Positions 1-8,914 are shown, counted from the stretch's first letter. The stretch is DNA of 64,000 nt from Pelosinus sp. IPA-1 (GCF_030269905.1 NZ_BSVC01000006.1:124001-188000), one strand, 5' to 3'. The notes: a model not told the origin generated them from the sequence alone. A program made the numbers and translations.

Positions 1-1
1 A

Positions 2-121
2 CATCTTATTGACAGCCGTCGTGTTATTAAGACGGAAAAACAATTTTGGATTAAGCCCACTGCCCAAGCAATTGAGGCATTAGAAAATATTATTGGCAAA
101 GGCCGGGTAACGGTTGCCTGA
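2..121 (+). CDS. dnaE: C-terminal end of a protein, probably DNA polymerase III alpha subunit (partial)
   Basis: Only the last 39 codons are present. The frame is open from base 2 and stops at TGA 119-121. The peptide ends in FWIKPTAQAIEALENIIGKG followed by RVTVA. This layout, an aromatic and Pro/Thr segment, an amphipathic helix and a Gly-Lys-Gly-x-Val strand, resembles the extreme C-terminus of the DnaE-type replicative polymerase. dnaE also lies a few genes before pyk in many Firmicutes. A strong hairpin with a T-run follows directly, so this is the last gene of its transcript. The assignment rests on a short tail plus context and is tentative. Confidence 0.5.
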   Translation, partial: HLIDSRRVIKTEKQFWIKPTAQAIEALENIIGKGRVTVA

Positions 122-127
122 CAAAAA

Positions 128-156
128 GGACTTGGCCATAGCCAAGTCCTTTCTTT
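128..156. terminator. Bidirectional intrinsic terminator
   Basis: A perfect 9-bp stem, GGACTTGGC/GCCAAGTCC with a CATA loop, has A5 on the left and TTTCTTT on the right. It can end both the rightward partial gene and the leftward YdcF-like gene. The same GACTTGGC/GCCAAGTC stem recurs at 4634-4653. Confidence 0.85.
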
Positions 157-733
157 ACTTTCCAGTGAGCAGTAGAACAGCGATTGCTGCTCCCTCACGA
201 ATATATTGTTTCGTAGTAAGATAAAGGTTATCAGCCATGGGTGCAGGGGCACCAGTTGCTGATATTCCTTGATTTTGGGCTAGGATGAGAGAACGGCGTA
301 TGTGCGAAGCATTCGATACAATTATGGCAGTTTTTAAGTTGTTTTCCTGCATAATCTTATGAGAATTAGCTAAGTTTTGCATTGTGTTAAAGGATTGATC
401 TTCTACAAAAATATGCTCTGAGGGGATGCCATGATTCACTAGATAGTTTTTCATGCTGCTAGCCTCGCTGATAGCTTCGTCTTTCCCTTGTGCGCCACTA
501 ACAATAATCCTTTTTGCATAACCCTCTCTATAGAGTTTAATTCCTTCATCAAGACGTAGACTAAGCATGAGACTAGGATCTTGCCCGATAAGTTTGGCTC
601 CCAGGATGATGATGGTGTCACTGGCAGATGGTTGTGTTAGATAACCAACTGCAATAATTGGGATCTCGATGGATAAAGTTATTATGAGAACTATAAATAG
701 AATATACCGCTGCAACTTTTTCGAGTAATTCAT
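155..733 (-). CDS. YdcF/SanA-like DUF218 membrane protein
   Basis: 192 aa. Residues 8-30 form one hydrophobic membrane segment, so the DUF218 domain (about 38-180) should lie outside the membrane. Family landmarks are visible: IIILGAK near residue 42, the VSGAQGKDEAISEA region, and a VEDQSFNTMQNL acidic/Asn motif. The family (YdcF, SanA, ElyC) is linked to envelope and polysaccharide homeostasis, but its reaction is poorly defined. The start follows GGGAGG with good spacing. The gene is monocistronic, convergent with the upstream gene across a shared terminator. Confidence 0.85.
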   Translation of the reverse strand: MNYSKKLQRYILFIVLIITLSIEIPIIAVGYLTQPSASDTIIILGAKLIGQDPSLMLSLRLDEGIKLYREGYAKRIIVSGAQGKDEAISEASSMKNYLVNHGIPSEHIFVEDQSFNTMQNLANSHKIMQENNLKTAIIVSNASHIRRSLILAQNQGISATGAPAPMADNLYLTTKQYIREGAAIAVLLLTGK

Positions 734-984
734 ATTGGCCTCCCAAGGATAATATCACATTGTCTATTATATAATATTGTAAGGGAAAATGTTACATTAG
801 TGCAATGGTAGTTAAAGTTAGTTGAAAATAGGTGAATAATTTTTACTTTTGGCAGAAAACGCCAAGAATTTAGCAGGAATAAAATCCGATATGGAGAAAG
901 CAATGTAGAGATTTGATTTTCATGGTACTATGAGTAGATTAGTAGGATGGTTTCAAAAATATGGGAATAATAGCAGGAGGAATT

Positions 985-1185
985 ATGTGGACTGTAATAT
1001 ATATTGCAACGAATCGAGCTCAAGCTGAAAAATTGAAGAACTTACTATGTACAGAGGGAATTTTGGCCAATACAAGACAAGCCGGTGTTTCGTCCGTTGT
1101 TGGTGATGGTTTATATGAAATATTAGTACTGGAATCAGAAGCAGATGAAGCACATGCAGTTCTTTGTCAGCATGCGATAAAATAA
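985..1185 (+). CDS. Small DUF2007-like protein preceding pyk
   Basis: 66 aa from ATG 985, chosen because AGGAGG at 975-980 sits 4 nt upstream; an in-frame ATG at 961 has no ribosome site. The sequence has a beta-alpha-beta look: MWTVIYIATNRAQAEKLKNL, then a Val/Leu-rich core and an acidic helix ending in the stop. It resembles the small DUF2007-type (putative signal-transducing) proteins found just before pyk in related Firmicutes. No catalytic motif is visible. It is co-oriented with pyk across a 174-nt gap that may carry leader structure. Confidence 0.65.
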   Translation: MWTVIYIATNRAQAEKLKNLLCTEGILANTRQAGVSSVVGDGLYEILVLESEADEAHAVLCQHAIK

Positions 1186-1190
1186 AGAAA

Positions 1191-1340
1191 ACTAAGATTA
1201 GGTAGAGGTAATAACTTTATTTGAATCTTAGACGCCTTCGCCCTTATTCAGGGGCTAGTTCCTCTTAACTTCCACTGTAGAAGATAGGGGAGTATAAGAG
1301 CGACTTAGTACCGGATTCATTGTAATATATGTTTTAAAAA
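1191..1340 (+). other. Structured, unassigned leader region of pyk
   Basis: The gap contains CTAAGATT (1191-1198) perfectly complementary to AATCTTAG (1222-1229), followed by a GC-rich block with a CCC/GGGG mini-hairpin near 1237-1254. There is no T-run, so it is not an obvious terminator. It could be a 5' UTR element of pyk or a processing site. I recognise no known riboswitch. Confidence 0.3.
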
Positions 1341-1359
1341 TTGTAGGAGAGTGTACAGC

Positions 1360-3114
1360 GTGCTAAAAAAGACGAAAATTATTTGCACATTAGGACCAAG
1401 TACGGATAAAACAGGTATTTTGGAAAATTTGCTGGTTGAAGGTATGAACGTTAGCCGTTTTAATTTTTCCCATGGATCTCACGAAGAGCAAGGTAAGCGT
1501 ATTGAAATGCTGCGTGCTGCTAGCAAAAAACTGAATAAAACAGTAGCCTTATTATTAGATACTAAAGGGCCAGAAATACGTTTGGGTAAGTTTGCTAGTG
1601 GGAAAGTTCACTTAACAACAGGACAAGCATTTACATTGACGTCAAAGGAAATCTTAGGGACAGTTGATAGGGCATCTGTTAATTACAGCTTATTACCGCA
1701 AGAGGTAAATGTAGGTAATACAATTTTATTATCTGATGGCTTAATTAGTTTACGTGTAGACGCTGTCCAGGATGATGAAATCGTTACTACAGTGCTAAAT
1801 AGTGGCGATATTAGTGATCGGAAAAGAGTAGCAGTACCTGATGTAAGTCTTAATATGCCCTTTTTATCAGAACAAGATGAGGCAGATATCTTATTTGGTG
1901 TTAAGCAAAATATGGATTTCATTGCGGCATCTTTTGTACAAAGGGCTGCTGATATCTTGGCAATTCGTAAATTACTGGAAAGTGTTAATGCCCATATGGA
2001 GATTATCGCTAAAATTGAAAACGCAGAAGGTGTTAGAAATATCGATGAAATCTTAAAAGTTGCTGATGGCATCATGGTAGCCAGAGGTGATTTGGGAGTA
2101 GAGATTCCAACAGAAGAAGTTCCAATTGTACAAAAACGTTTAATCGATAAATGTAATAAAGCAGGTAAGCCTGTTATCACCGCGACCCAGATGTTAGAGT
2201 CGATGATGGTGAACCCTCGCCCTACGCGCGCAGAAGCGAGCGATATTGCCAATGCTATTTTGGATGGTACAGATTGTATTATGCTAAGTGGAGAGACTGC
2301 ATCAGGGGATTACCCTGTTGAAGCCGTGAAAACTATGGCTCGGATAGCTATACGTACGGAGGAGTCGTTACAATATAGATCCATCTTACAAGCTAACGGT
2401 GTAATGCTGCAAAATACGACTACAGACGCAATTAGTCATGCTACCGTGCAAGTTGCTTATGAATTAAACGCGGCAGCTATTATCACAGCCACAGAACACG
2501 GCTATACAGCTCGGATGGTATCAAAGTATCGTCCACAAGCTCACATTGTAGCTGTAACGCCAAATGAAAAAACGATGAGACGTATGATGCTGTTTTGGGG
2601 TGTACAACCCATAATGGGAGTAGCAACAAAAAATTCTGATGAAATGGTACAAAATGCTATGAATAGAGCAGTCGAACACGGGGTGGTAAAAGAGGGAGAC
2701 CTCGTGGTAGTTACTGCTGGAGTTCCAGTAGGTATGTCTGGTACTACGAATATGATTCGGGTACATGTTGTGGGCAATATTTTGCTTCGTGGAGTAGGTA
2801 TTGGACAATGTTCCGTAACTGGTAAGGTTTGCATTGCCCATTCGATTAAAGACGTTAAAAACAAGTTCCAGCCAGGCGATATTTTAGTTGTAACGGGTGT
2901 GGATGAAGAAACAGCAGTTTATGCGGCAAAGGCATCCGCAATTATCGCTGAAGAAGGGGGACTAACTTCAAACGCGGCTATTGTAGGTATTAGTGTTGGC
3001 ATACCTGTTGTAATTGGTGTTGATGGTGCAGTAGAACGTTTAACAGATGGATCATTAGTTACAGTTGATGGGTCAAGAGGGCTTATTTATCAAGGCGAAA
3101 TAAACGCTAGATAG
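1360..3114 (+). CDS. pyk: Pyruvate kinase with C-terminal PEP-utilizer domain
   Basis: Converts phosphoenolpyruvate and ADP to pyruvate and ATP in glycolysis. About 584 aa from GTG 1360, chosen over GTG 1351 because AGGAGA (1345-1350) then has 9-nt spacing. The N-terminal part is the TIM-barrel plus B domain, with RFNFSHGSHE, LLLDTKGPEIRLG and the active-site segment VMVARGDLGVEIP followed by KPVITATQMLESM. The C-terminal ~100 residues form the extra PEP-utilizing (phosphohistidine-like) domain typical of Bacillus-type enzymes. In the loop that usually reads TSHAA this protein has TSNAA, so the phosphohistidine position is Asn and the domain is presumably non-catalytic. Confidence 0.97.
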   Translation: MLKKTKIICTLGPSTDKTGILENLLVEGMNVSRFNFSHGSHEEQGKRIEMLRAASKKLNKTVALLLDTKGPEIRLGKFASGKVHLTTGQAFTLTSKEILGTVDRASVNYSLLPQEVNVGNTILLSDGLISLRVDAVQDDEIVTTVLNSGDISDRKRVAVPDVSLNMPFLSEQDEADILFGVKQNMDFIAASFVQRAADILAIRKLLESVNAHMEIIAKIENAEGVRNIDEILKVADGIMVARGDLGVEIPTEEVPIVQKRLIDKCNKAGKPVITATQMLESMMVNPRPTRAEASDIANAILDGTDCIMLSGETASGDYPVEAVKTMARIAIRTEESLQYRSILQANGVMLQNTTTDAISHATVQVAYELNAAAIITATEHGYTARMVSKYRPQAHIVAVTPNEKTMRRMMLFWGVQPIMGVATKNSDEMVQNAMNRAVEHGVVKEGDLVVVTAGVPVGMSGTTNMIRVHVVGNILLRGVGIGQCSVTGKVCIAHSIKDVKNKFQPGDILVVTGVDEETAVYAAKASAIIAEEGGLTSNAAIVGISVGIPVVIGVDGAVERLTDGSLVTVDGSRGLIYQGEINAR

Positions 3115-3172
3115 CGAAGTTATCAGATAGATAAGATTTCCCGGAAGAAATTGCTGTCGTACTGCCATAAGT

Positions 3173-3210
3173 CACTTATAAGACTCTGGGTTTCTAGAGT
3201 CTTATAAGTG
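3173..3210. repeat. Perfect 15-bp inverted repeat after pyk
   Basis: CACTTATAAGACTCT (3173-3187) is exactly complementary to 3196-3210 with an 8-nt loop. No T-run follows on either strand. It may be a T-less terminator of pyk, an RNA-processing site or an operator for the next gene. Confidence 0.6.
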
Positions 3211-3250
3211 TATAGTAAAAGATATTATTGATGAGCGGAGGGTGTTACTA

Positions 3251-4615
3251 TTGTTCTGGGTGGCATCGACAAGCACTATTGTAATCATGATATGTATTTA
3301 TTACTATTGCCGGAGAACAACTTGGAAAATTAAATTGCTTACATTCCGGATGCATAAAGTGATCAATAAATCGCAGAAAAATAAGAAACAGGTTCAGCGA
3401 TTATTAAAAGATATATATATGCTTCTTAATAAAAGTATAGAAAGTCATGATCAGGTAATTGCTTATAAATTAATTGATTTACTTAAATTAGCTTTTGGTT
3501 ATGGGATGATGCGTCAAGATGAGTCAGTTCGGCTTATGGCAGTTAGTGTTGCAGCATTGAACAAGGGAAATCCCGATACGGTAAACTTTATTTTAGATGC
3601 TTTTAAGCCATTAATTCGTCAAATAGCTCCTGAATTTGTTCCTAGTGCAGCAGAACAGTTAACATTAATTGGGGCAATTGCTTTGAAGAAGAAACAAAAA
3701 TTTTTATTCGCAAAAGTGGCAGAATGCATTTTTCTTATAATGGAAAGACCAGATGCTACTGGGGATAAAAAAATAATAACATCAGTTATTGAAGCTCTTA
3801 AAGTAATTGGGGTCTTAAGTCTTAGACGCCGTGATACTGCCTTATTTCGGGAAATAAGTGTACGTTTATCTAGTGGGTTTAATGGAAATCAAGTTACCGT
3901 GGATATTACGGAAACTTTAATAACTATGTTATCAGCTTGGCTGCATCGCATTATTGGATTGAATGAAACCTCTCTATTTGATATTCTAGAGGAATCTTCT
4001 TATAGTTTGCTAGAATCTAACGTGTTACTTGAAACTAAGCTAGATTTATTATTTGAGGAATGGGGAAATCTTGCAGCATCTGCCTGCTTAAACCCGAATA
4101 GTCAAATAGCTGGCCGAATTATAGACCTTTTGTTTACTCTAGCTAGTATGAACGATGATAGTAGGCGTTGGGCAAGGACGATATCTATAGCTGGGCGAGT
4201 TGCAAAGTTAGCAATCTCACGGCATGGCATTGCTGTGGCATTTATGGCTTTTTACCCTATGCTAGAAATGGGGAGAAAGTTATTATGGTCGGAATTAAGA
4301 TTTGTTCAGTGTATTGATGAGTGTAGACAAGAGATGTTATTTGCAATTGTCAGGGAGTCGTTATTGATTATTTCATTTGCCTCGAAGCAGGATTTGGTAG
4401 GATCTTCAGGGCAAACGATTGTTGATCTTTATAAATGCTGGGTAGAGAATCCTGCAATGGCGGGAAAGCAGAAATCAATTAAAAAGTATTGTCAGTTACT
4501 ACTGCTTTTTTGGTTAAAGGATAAAAGAAAGGTTAGAAAAAATCTACCTCATAATAATGATCTTACAGAGCCTATGTTATTTTCTGATAGTGAAAGGCAA
4601 AGATTCAGAATATAG
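3251..4615 (+). CDS. Membrane-anchored protein of unknown function
   Basis: 454 aa if translation begins at TTG 3251, which puts GGAGGG (3237-3242) 8-9 nt upstream; the GTG at 3242 overlaps that ribosome site. Residues 3-21 form a single membrane segment (FWVASTSTIVIMICIYYYC). The rest is almost wholly helical and Leu/Ala-rich, built from repeated helix pairs, which gives a HEAT/TPR-like impression without a clear sequence repeat. I do not recognise the family and see no catalytic motif. It lies alone between pyk and a convergent acyltransferase gene. A scaffold or regulatory role is only a guess. Confidence 0.7.
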   Translation: MFWVASTSTIVIMICIYYYCRRTTWKIKLLTFRMHKVINKSQKNKKQVQRLLKDIYMLLNKSIESHDQVIAYKLIDLLKLAFGYGMMRQDESVRLMAVSVAALNKGNPDTVNFILDAFKPLIRQIAPEFVPSAAEQLTLIGAIALKKKQKFLFAKVAECIFLIMERPDATGDKKIITSVIEALKVIGVLSLRRRDTALFREISVRLSSGFNGNQVTVDITETLITMLSAWLHRIIGLNETSLFDILEESSYSLLESNVLLETKLDLLFEEWGNLAASACLNPNSQIAGRIIDLLFTLASMNDDSRRWARTISIAGRVAKLAISRHGIAVAFMAFYPMLEMGRKLLWSELRFVQCIDECRQEMLFAIVRESLLIISFASKQDLVGSSGQTIVDLYKCWVENPAMAGKQKSIKKYCQLLLLFWLKDKRKVRKNLPHNNDLTEPMLFSDSERQRFRI

Positions 4616-4633
4616 AAAAATAACATAAGAAAA

Positions 4634-4653
4634 GACTTGGCTCGCGCCAAGTC
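4634..4653 (+). terminator. Hairpin downstream of the unknown membrane protein
   Basis: GACTTGGC (4634-4641) pairs perfectly with GCCAAGTC (4646-4653) around a TCGC loop. The stem core is identical to the terminator at 128-149, but here no T-run follows, so its strength is uncertain. Confidence 0.5.
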
Positions 4654-4724
4654 CTCGGACGCAGGCAGAAGCCTTAGTCGTTCTTACTTGGAATCAAGAA
4701 AGTGTTATACTTACTGATTCCGTG

Positions 4725-4754
4725 AAAAAAAATCCGGGTATTTTTATACACCGG
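4725..4754 (-). terminator. Terminator overlapping the acyltransferase stop codon
   Basis: On the minus strand CCGGTGTAT pairs with ATACCCGG (one bulged base) around a four-base loop and is followed by eight T (4725-4732). The last codons and TAA (4744-4746) of the acyltransferase gene lie inside the stem. Confidence 0.75.
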
Positions 4755-5880
4755 ACTTTGGTTTTGGTAATTTACTACCTGTCAATAATAAGCTGATAAC
4801 TGGTATGACTTTGCCAATTTTTTTTATGAAAATTGCAAAGGTCAGACTAATAATGACAGTTGTTAAATAAAACATAATTGTGGTAGGGGCTGTCATTAAT
4901 AAATTGCGGACAGACAAGTAGCTGGCTAAATAATACATGACCAAAGGATGAACTAGATACACTACATAGGAGTGTTCACCTAGGCTGCTAAGCAGCTTTT
5001 GGATTCCTTCTGGTAGTCTGTCTTTACTAAAAAGCATAAATAAAAATAACGTACTAGATAGGGTATATAATATGCCGATAGGGCTAAGCTGATGATCAGT
5101 GTTGACGGCAGCTTCAGGTGTGTAATTCAGAGTATACACTAGATAATAATAAAATAGTAACATCCCTGCTAAACTAATCGAAAAGAATGTTTTAATATAG
5201 GATCGATAACATTTGATTGCTTCTTTGAATTTTATATATTCTACGGCGCAAACAGCGCCGAATAGAAAAATAAATATGTAATGGAATATCCAATAACTTG
5301 TACGATGAAAGATTAATTTATTTAGATAATGATTAGAGAAATTTGCGTGTAGCATATAACTTGAGTAATAATTAAAAAGCATTTGTAGTAGCAGGAGTAT
5401 GCCTAAATTGCGGATTGGATACTTTATTATACTTCTGACTAGAGGACGCCATAAGGGCATAAGTGTGTAAAACCATAATAGAATAACTAGAAAATAGAGT
5501 TGATAAGAAGCAAGACCGAAAAAAGCAAACTCATAAAGGAGTGGAGGATGCCATATGGTGCTATCGCCACTCACGAAGGTGTAGTGAAGCATGTATAAGA
5601 TAGACCAAACTATATAAGGTAGTAACACCGTACGGAGTCGTCTGATAAGGAAGCTGCTATAATTGAGCTTTGCTGTAAGATCTTGTGTGATAAATAAGCC
5701 AAAGGCCGATACGAAAAAGAAAATCGGAACGCTGAAACGCGTGATAATTTCTAGTAAAGCAAATAAATGAATGTTTACTTTAGGATTGCTTAGGGAGTAA
5801 GCTCCCGTATGAATACCAATTACGCCAAGCATAGACACGCCGCGGATGTATTCAATGGCCATTATTTTTTTTCTAGACAT
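4744..5880 (-). CDS. Acyltransferase family 3 (O-acetyltransferase-like) integral membrane protein
   Basis: 378 aa with about ten hydrophobic segments. The N-terminus carries the family signature: EYIRGVSMLGVIGIHTGAYS near residue 10 with the conserved Arg and His, then FFFVSAFGLF near 54. Acyltransferase-3 proteins transfer acyl (often acetyl) groups to surface polysaccharide, peptidoglycan or lipid in the cytoplasmic membrane. The acceptor here cannot be read from sequence. The C-terminal SYVVYLVHPLVMYYL segment is also typical. The start follows AAGGAAC. It is a single gene with its own terminator. Confidence 0.88.
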   Translation of the reverse strand: MSRKKIMAIEYIRGVSMLGVIGIHTGAYSLSNPKVNIHLFALLEIITRFSVPIFFFVSAFGLFITQDLTAKLNYSSFLIRRLRTVLLPYIVWSILYMLHYTFVSGDSTIWHPPLLYEFAFFGLASYQLYFLVILLWFYTLMPLWRPLVRSIIKYPIRNLGILLLLQMLFNYYSSYMLHANFSNHYLNKLIFHRTSYWIFHYIFIFLFGAVCAVEYIKFKEAIKCYRSYIKTFFSISLAGMLLFYYYLVYTLNYTPEAAVNTDHQLSPIGILYTLSSTLFLFMLFSKDRLPEGIQKLLSSLGEHSYVVYLVHPLVMYYLASYLSVRNLLMTAPTTIMFYLTTVIISLTFAIFIKKIGKVIPVISLLLTGSKLPKPKSGV

Positions 5881-6028
5881 TGTTAAGTTCCTTTCTACTG
5901 AGAAATTTAGAAATTTTATCCTAAAAATACTTTATTCGTAATTAGTCAGCATTTTCCTGCTTGTCATGAATAGCTAAAGAGAATAGAGTATTTCAAATAC
6001 ATATTAATTAAATTTTTAGGAGGTTATT

Positions 6029-6886
6029 ATGAGAGAATTAGGATTAGTAAATGGTAATTTGGTTGATATGAGTGATAGCTTCATACCAATGGAAGATCGT
6101 GGTCATCAATTTGGTGATGGAGTTTATGAGGTGACGAAAGTATATAATGGTCGGTGTTTTGCGTTGAGACCACATTTGGATCGATTGTATCAATCCTTGC
6201 GTGCTATAAGAATTCCTGCTACTTATACTTTCGAAGAATTAGTCGAGTTTCATGAGTTGTTGATAAAAGAAAGTGGTATTACAGAAGGAGCCATTTACTT
6301 GCAGATTACTCGAGGCGTTGCACCGCGCGTACATTCTTTTCCGGAGCAAGTTGTACCATGTTTGACTATGTCTATTCGCCCTAGCGGTCCAATAAATCCG
6401 GAATTTAAAGAAAGAGGTGTTAAAATTATATTAATTCCAGATGAACGTTGGCTGCGTTGTGATATTAAGTCTTTAAATTTGCTGAGCAATGTGCTGGGGA
6501 AACAACAAGCAAAAGAGGCTCACTGTTTTGAAGCTGTTATGGTGCGAGGCGATCACGTTACGGAAGGCACTAGCAGTAATTTCTTTGTTGTAAAAGATGG
6601 AGTGATTTGGACTCACCCAGCTACAAATTTAATACTAAAAGGTATCACTCGGTCAATTATATTAGAAAGATTGGCAAAGGATTTGGATTTGACAATTTTA
6701 GAAAAACCTTTTGGTGTGCCTTTCGTAAAAGGAGCAGAGGAAGCATTTTTATCCGGAACGAGTACAGAGATCATGCCAGTTACTTCCATCGATGGAGTTG
6801 CTGTGAACAATGGTTCTGTTGGGCCTATTACGCGAAAATTGCAATTAGCTTATGCTCGTCTAATTGATGAAGAGTGTCATCGTTAG
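6029..6886 (+). CDS. dat: D-amino-acid transaminase (class IV, PLP)
   Basis: 285 aa, close to the Bacillus D-amino-acid transaminase length. It should interconvert D-alanine and D-glutamate, feeding peptidoglycan synthesis, in the cytosol. Diagnostic segments are EDRGHQFGDGVYEV (residues 22-35), ITRGVAPRVHSFPE with its Arg-His substrate clamp, and RWLRCDIKSLNLL where Lys147 is the expected PLP lysine. TEGTSSNFF and LKGITRSII bind the cofactor phosphate. These match D-AAT better than branched-chain transaminases. AGGAGG lies 5 nt before the ATG. Confidence 0.93.
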   Translation: MRELGLVNGNLVDMSDSFIPMEDRGHQFGDGVYEVTKVYNGRCFALRPHLDRLYQSLRAIRIPATYTFEELVEFHELLIKESGITEGAIYLQITRGVAPRVHSFPEQVVPCLTMSIRPSGPINPEFKERGVKIILIPDERWLRCDIKSLNLLSNVLGKQQAKEAHCFEAVMVRGDHVTEGTSSNFFVVKDGVIWTHPATNLILKGITRSIILERLAKDLDLTILEKPFGVPFVKGAEEAFLSGTSTEIMPVTSIDGVAVNNGSVGPITRKLQLAYARLIDEECHR

Positions 6887-6916
6887 TAGAATGCGATTTA
6901 AAACCATGATTCGTCT

Positions 6917-6944
6917 AGTAGCAGGGAATGGACCCTGCTACTTT
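6917..6944 (+). terminator. Intrinsic terminator of dat
   Basis: GTAGCAGGG/CCCTGCTAC, a 9-bp perfect stem with a 6-nt loop, is followed by TTTTG. Confidence 0.8.
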
Positions 6945-6996
6945 TGTGTATAGTAATAGGGAATGCAGTTTGTTTTTTTTGGGGAGGATGTAATGC

Positions 6997-8427
6997 ATGC
7001 AAGAAAAGATTAAGCAATTACCGTACTACCGATGGCTTATTTTTAGCGTAACGGTAATGGGAACTTTTATGGCTGTATTGGATTCTAGTATTGTCAATGT
7101 AGCTCTACCTGTAATTGCAGTAAGCTTTGGTGTAGAATTACCAGTAGTCCAGTGGGTTGTAACCGCTTATTTACTCGTCATATCTAGTTTATTACCTCTC
7201 TTTGGTAAGGTAGGCGATATGTATGGGCGACGTAGAATTTATTTACTAGGATTTAGTATCTTCACGATAGGTTCTTTATTATGCAGTCTTTCTAACACTG
7301 TATGGCTTTTAGTAGCAGCTAGAGTGGCGCAGGCGATAGGAGCATCTATGCTAATGTCTAATTCTCCTGCGATTATTAGTACGACTTTTCCTGGTAAGGA
7401 ACGAGGACGTGCCTTGGGAATGAACGGTACAGTCGTAGCCTTAGCCGCTATGGCTGGGCCTAGCCTGGGAGGGTTATTAGTAGGCTTATTCAGTTGGCAA
7501 TCTATTTTTTATATTAACTTGCCCATTGGTATACTCTCTTATTTAGTAGGACATGTTATTTTGCCTGTGGAAGAGAAACATTCAGTAGGAACATTTGATT
7601 TTAAAGGAGCAGCTTTATTTGCCTTGGGTATGACTGGGCTATTGGTCGTGCTGAGCAATGGGCAGGAATGGGGCTGGAGCTCTTCTATTGTACGCGTAAT
7701 TAGTATGATGTCTGTAATGTTATTAAGTGTATTTGTTTGGCATGAGGGTAGGGTAGAACACCCGATGATTGATTTATCATTATTTAAGCGTTGGCCTTTT
7801 TTAGCGGGAAATATTGCAGGATTGTTATCTTTTATGGCCATGTTCTCCAATAATATGTTGATGCCCTTTTACTTACATTCGGTCTTACTGTTGTCGCCAA
7901 CAGAGATCGGGTTAGCTATTACGCCATTTCCCCTATTGATGGCAATTACAGCACCTGCTAGTGGGTATCTATCGGAAAAAGTTAGCCCAGTTGTGCTGAC
8001 GTGTAGTGGTCTTAGTATTTTAATGTTGGGTCTATTATACTTAGCCACATTAGATGCTCAGTCGGTTATTTGGCAGGTTGCTATAGGTCAGGCTGTAATG
8101 GGAATTGGAAATGGTATGTTTCAGTCACCGAACAACAATAGTGTCTTGAGCTCTGTACCTTCTAATAAAGTAGGTCTAGCTAGTGGAATTAGTGCTTTGA
8201 TGCGTAATGTAGGCATGGTAAGTGGTATAGCAGTTGCAGTGTCTGTATTTGAGAGTAAAAGACAGCAAGAATTAGCTGGTTTAGCTACCCCTGATAATGC
8301 AGCTCAACTTAGTGCGTTTTTGTCAGCATATCATGTTGCCCTAGTAATTGGGGCCTGTTTTGCCGGCGCTGGTGCAATTCTCTCTTTGAGTAGAAAAGGG
8401 CACGTATATCTAAAAACTACACAGTAA
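6997..8427 (+). CDS. DHA2-family (EmrB/QacA-like) MFS drug exporter
   Basis: 476 aa with a 14-helix hydropathy pattern. The first helix carries the DHA2 signature AVLDSSIVNVALP (about residues 26-38). The conserved loop between helices 2 and 3 reads LFGKVGDMYGRRRIY, and MAGPSLGGLL is the drug/H+ antiporter motif C. It should export toxic compounds by proton antiport; the substrate is unknown. No regulator or fusion protein is adjacent. The ATG follows GGGGAGGATG. A second DHA2 exporter is found at 57.0-58.7 kb. Confidence 0.9.
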   Translation: MQEKIKQLPYYRWLIFSVTVMGTFMAVLDSSIVNVALPVIAVSFGVELPVVQWVVTAYLLVISSLLPLFGKVGDMYGRRRIYLLGFSIFTIGSLLCSLSNTVWLLVAARVAQAIGASMLMSNSPAIISTTFPGKERGRALGMNGTVVALAAMAGPSLGGLLVGLFSWQSIFYINLPIGILSYLVGHVILPVEEKHSVGTFDFKGAALFALGMTGLLVVLSNGQEWGWSSSIVRVISMMSVMLLSVFVWHEGRVEHPMIDLSLFKRWPFLAGNIAGLLSFMAMFSNNMLMPFYLHSVLLLSPTEIGLAITPFPLLMAITAPASGYLSEKVSPVVLTCSGLSILMLGLLYLATLDAQSVIWQVAIGQAVMGIGNGMFQSPNNNSVLSSVPSNKVGLASGISALMRNVGMVSGIAVAVSVFESKRQQELAGLATPDNAAQLSAFLSAYHVALVIGACFAGAGAILSLSRKGHVYLKTTQ

Positions 8428-8429
8428 AA

Positions 8430-8461
8430 ATTTTTCTTAGATTTAGCATCTAGGAAAAATT
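8430..8461. terminator. AT-rich hairpin after the MFS gene
   Basis: AATTTTTCTTAGA pairs with TCTAGGAAAAATT (one mismatch). It is flanked by A and T runs belonging to the stem itself. It probably terminates transcription. Confidence 0.5.
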
Positions 8462-8479
8462 GTGTATTGGTTTTAGAAG

Positions 8480-8509
8480 TTGACAAAAATACAGTTTATT
8501 ACTTATAGT
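8480..8509 (+). promoter_or_regulatory. Sigma-A-type promoter for the 8566/8915 gene pair
   Basis: TTGACA at 8480-8485 and TATAGT at 8504-8509 with an 18-nt spacer, 57 nt before the first start codon. Confidence 0.6.
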
Positions 8510-8565
8510 AAGAGTAGGATAAAAGAACTGCACTGGATAAGTGTAGTGTTTAGGGAGGCTGGAAA

Positions 8566-8898
8566 ATGAATCAAATTTGGATGCGAATTTTTTTTATAAT
8601 GATTGGCGGTAGTATTGTTAAGTATTTATTTGCTTCTTCCCTTGTTTGGGTAGGAATTGATTTGGCTGTTCTCGCAATTTGCTATTTAACTTTAAAACGA
8701 TATCCCTTTGTGGATTTGAAAACAAGTATGTTATTTCTTGGTGGCTTAACTGCCGTTTCTGTTTTGACGGATTTAGGGATCATTAGCGGCCTTATTGCCA
8801 ATATCATTATACTGGCATTGATGGCATGGATGATGTTTGGACGTAATGGTAATAATGGCCCTAAGAGGCCTCAAAATCGGCATAAGTGGCATAAATAA
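8566..8898 (+). CDS. Small integral membrane protein of unknown function
   Basis: 110 aa with about four hydrophobic helices (near 7-27, 30-47, 52-70 and 72-94) and a hydrophilic basic tail RNGNNGPKRPQNRHKWHK. No family is recognised. It is 16 nt before the ECF S-component-like gene and shares its promoter, so the two products may work together. The start follows GGGAGG with good spacing. Confidence 0.7.
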   Translation: MNQIWMRIFFIMIGGSIVKYLFASSLVWVGIDLAVLAICYLTLKRYPFVDLKTSMLFLGGLTAVSVLTDLGIISGLIANIIILALMAWMMFGRNGNNGPKRPQNRHKWHK

Positions 8899-8914
8899 AG
8901 GGGAGCCTTAATAT

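Noticed and set aside
1683-2864. Minus-strand ORFs within pyk
   Set aside because: They are antisense shadows without ribosome sites.
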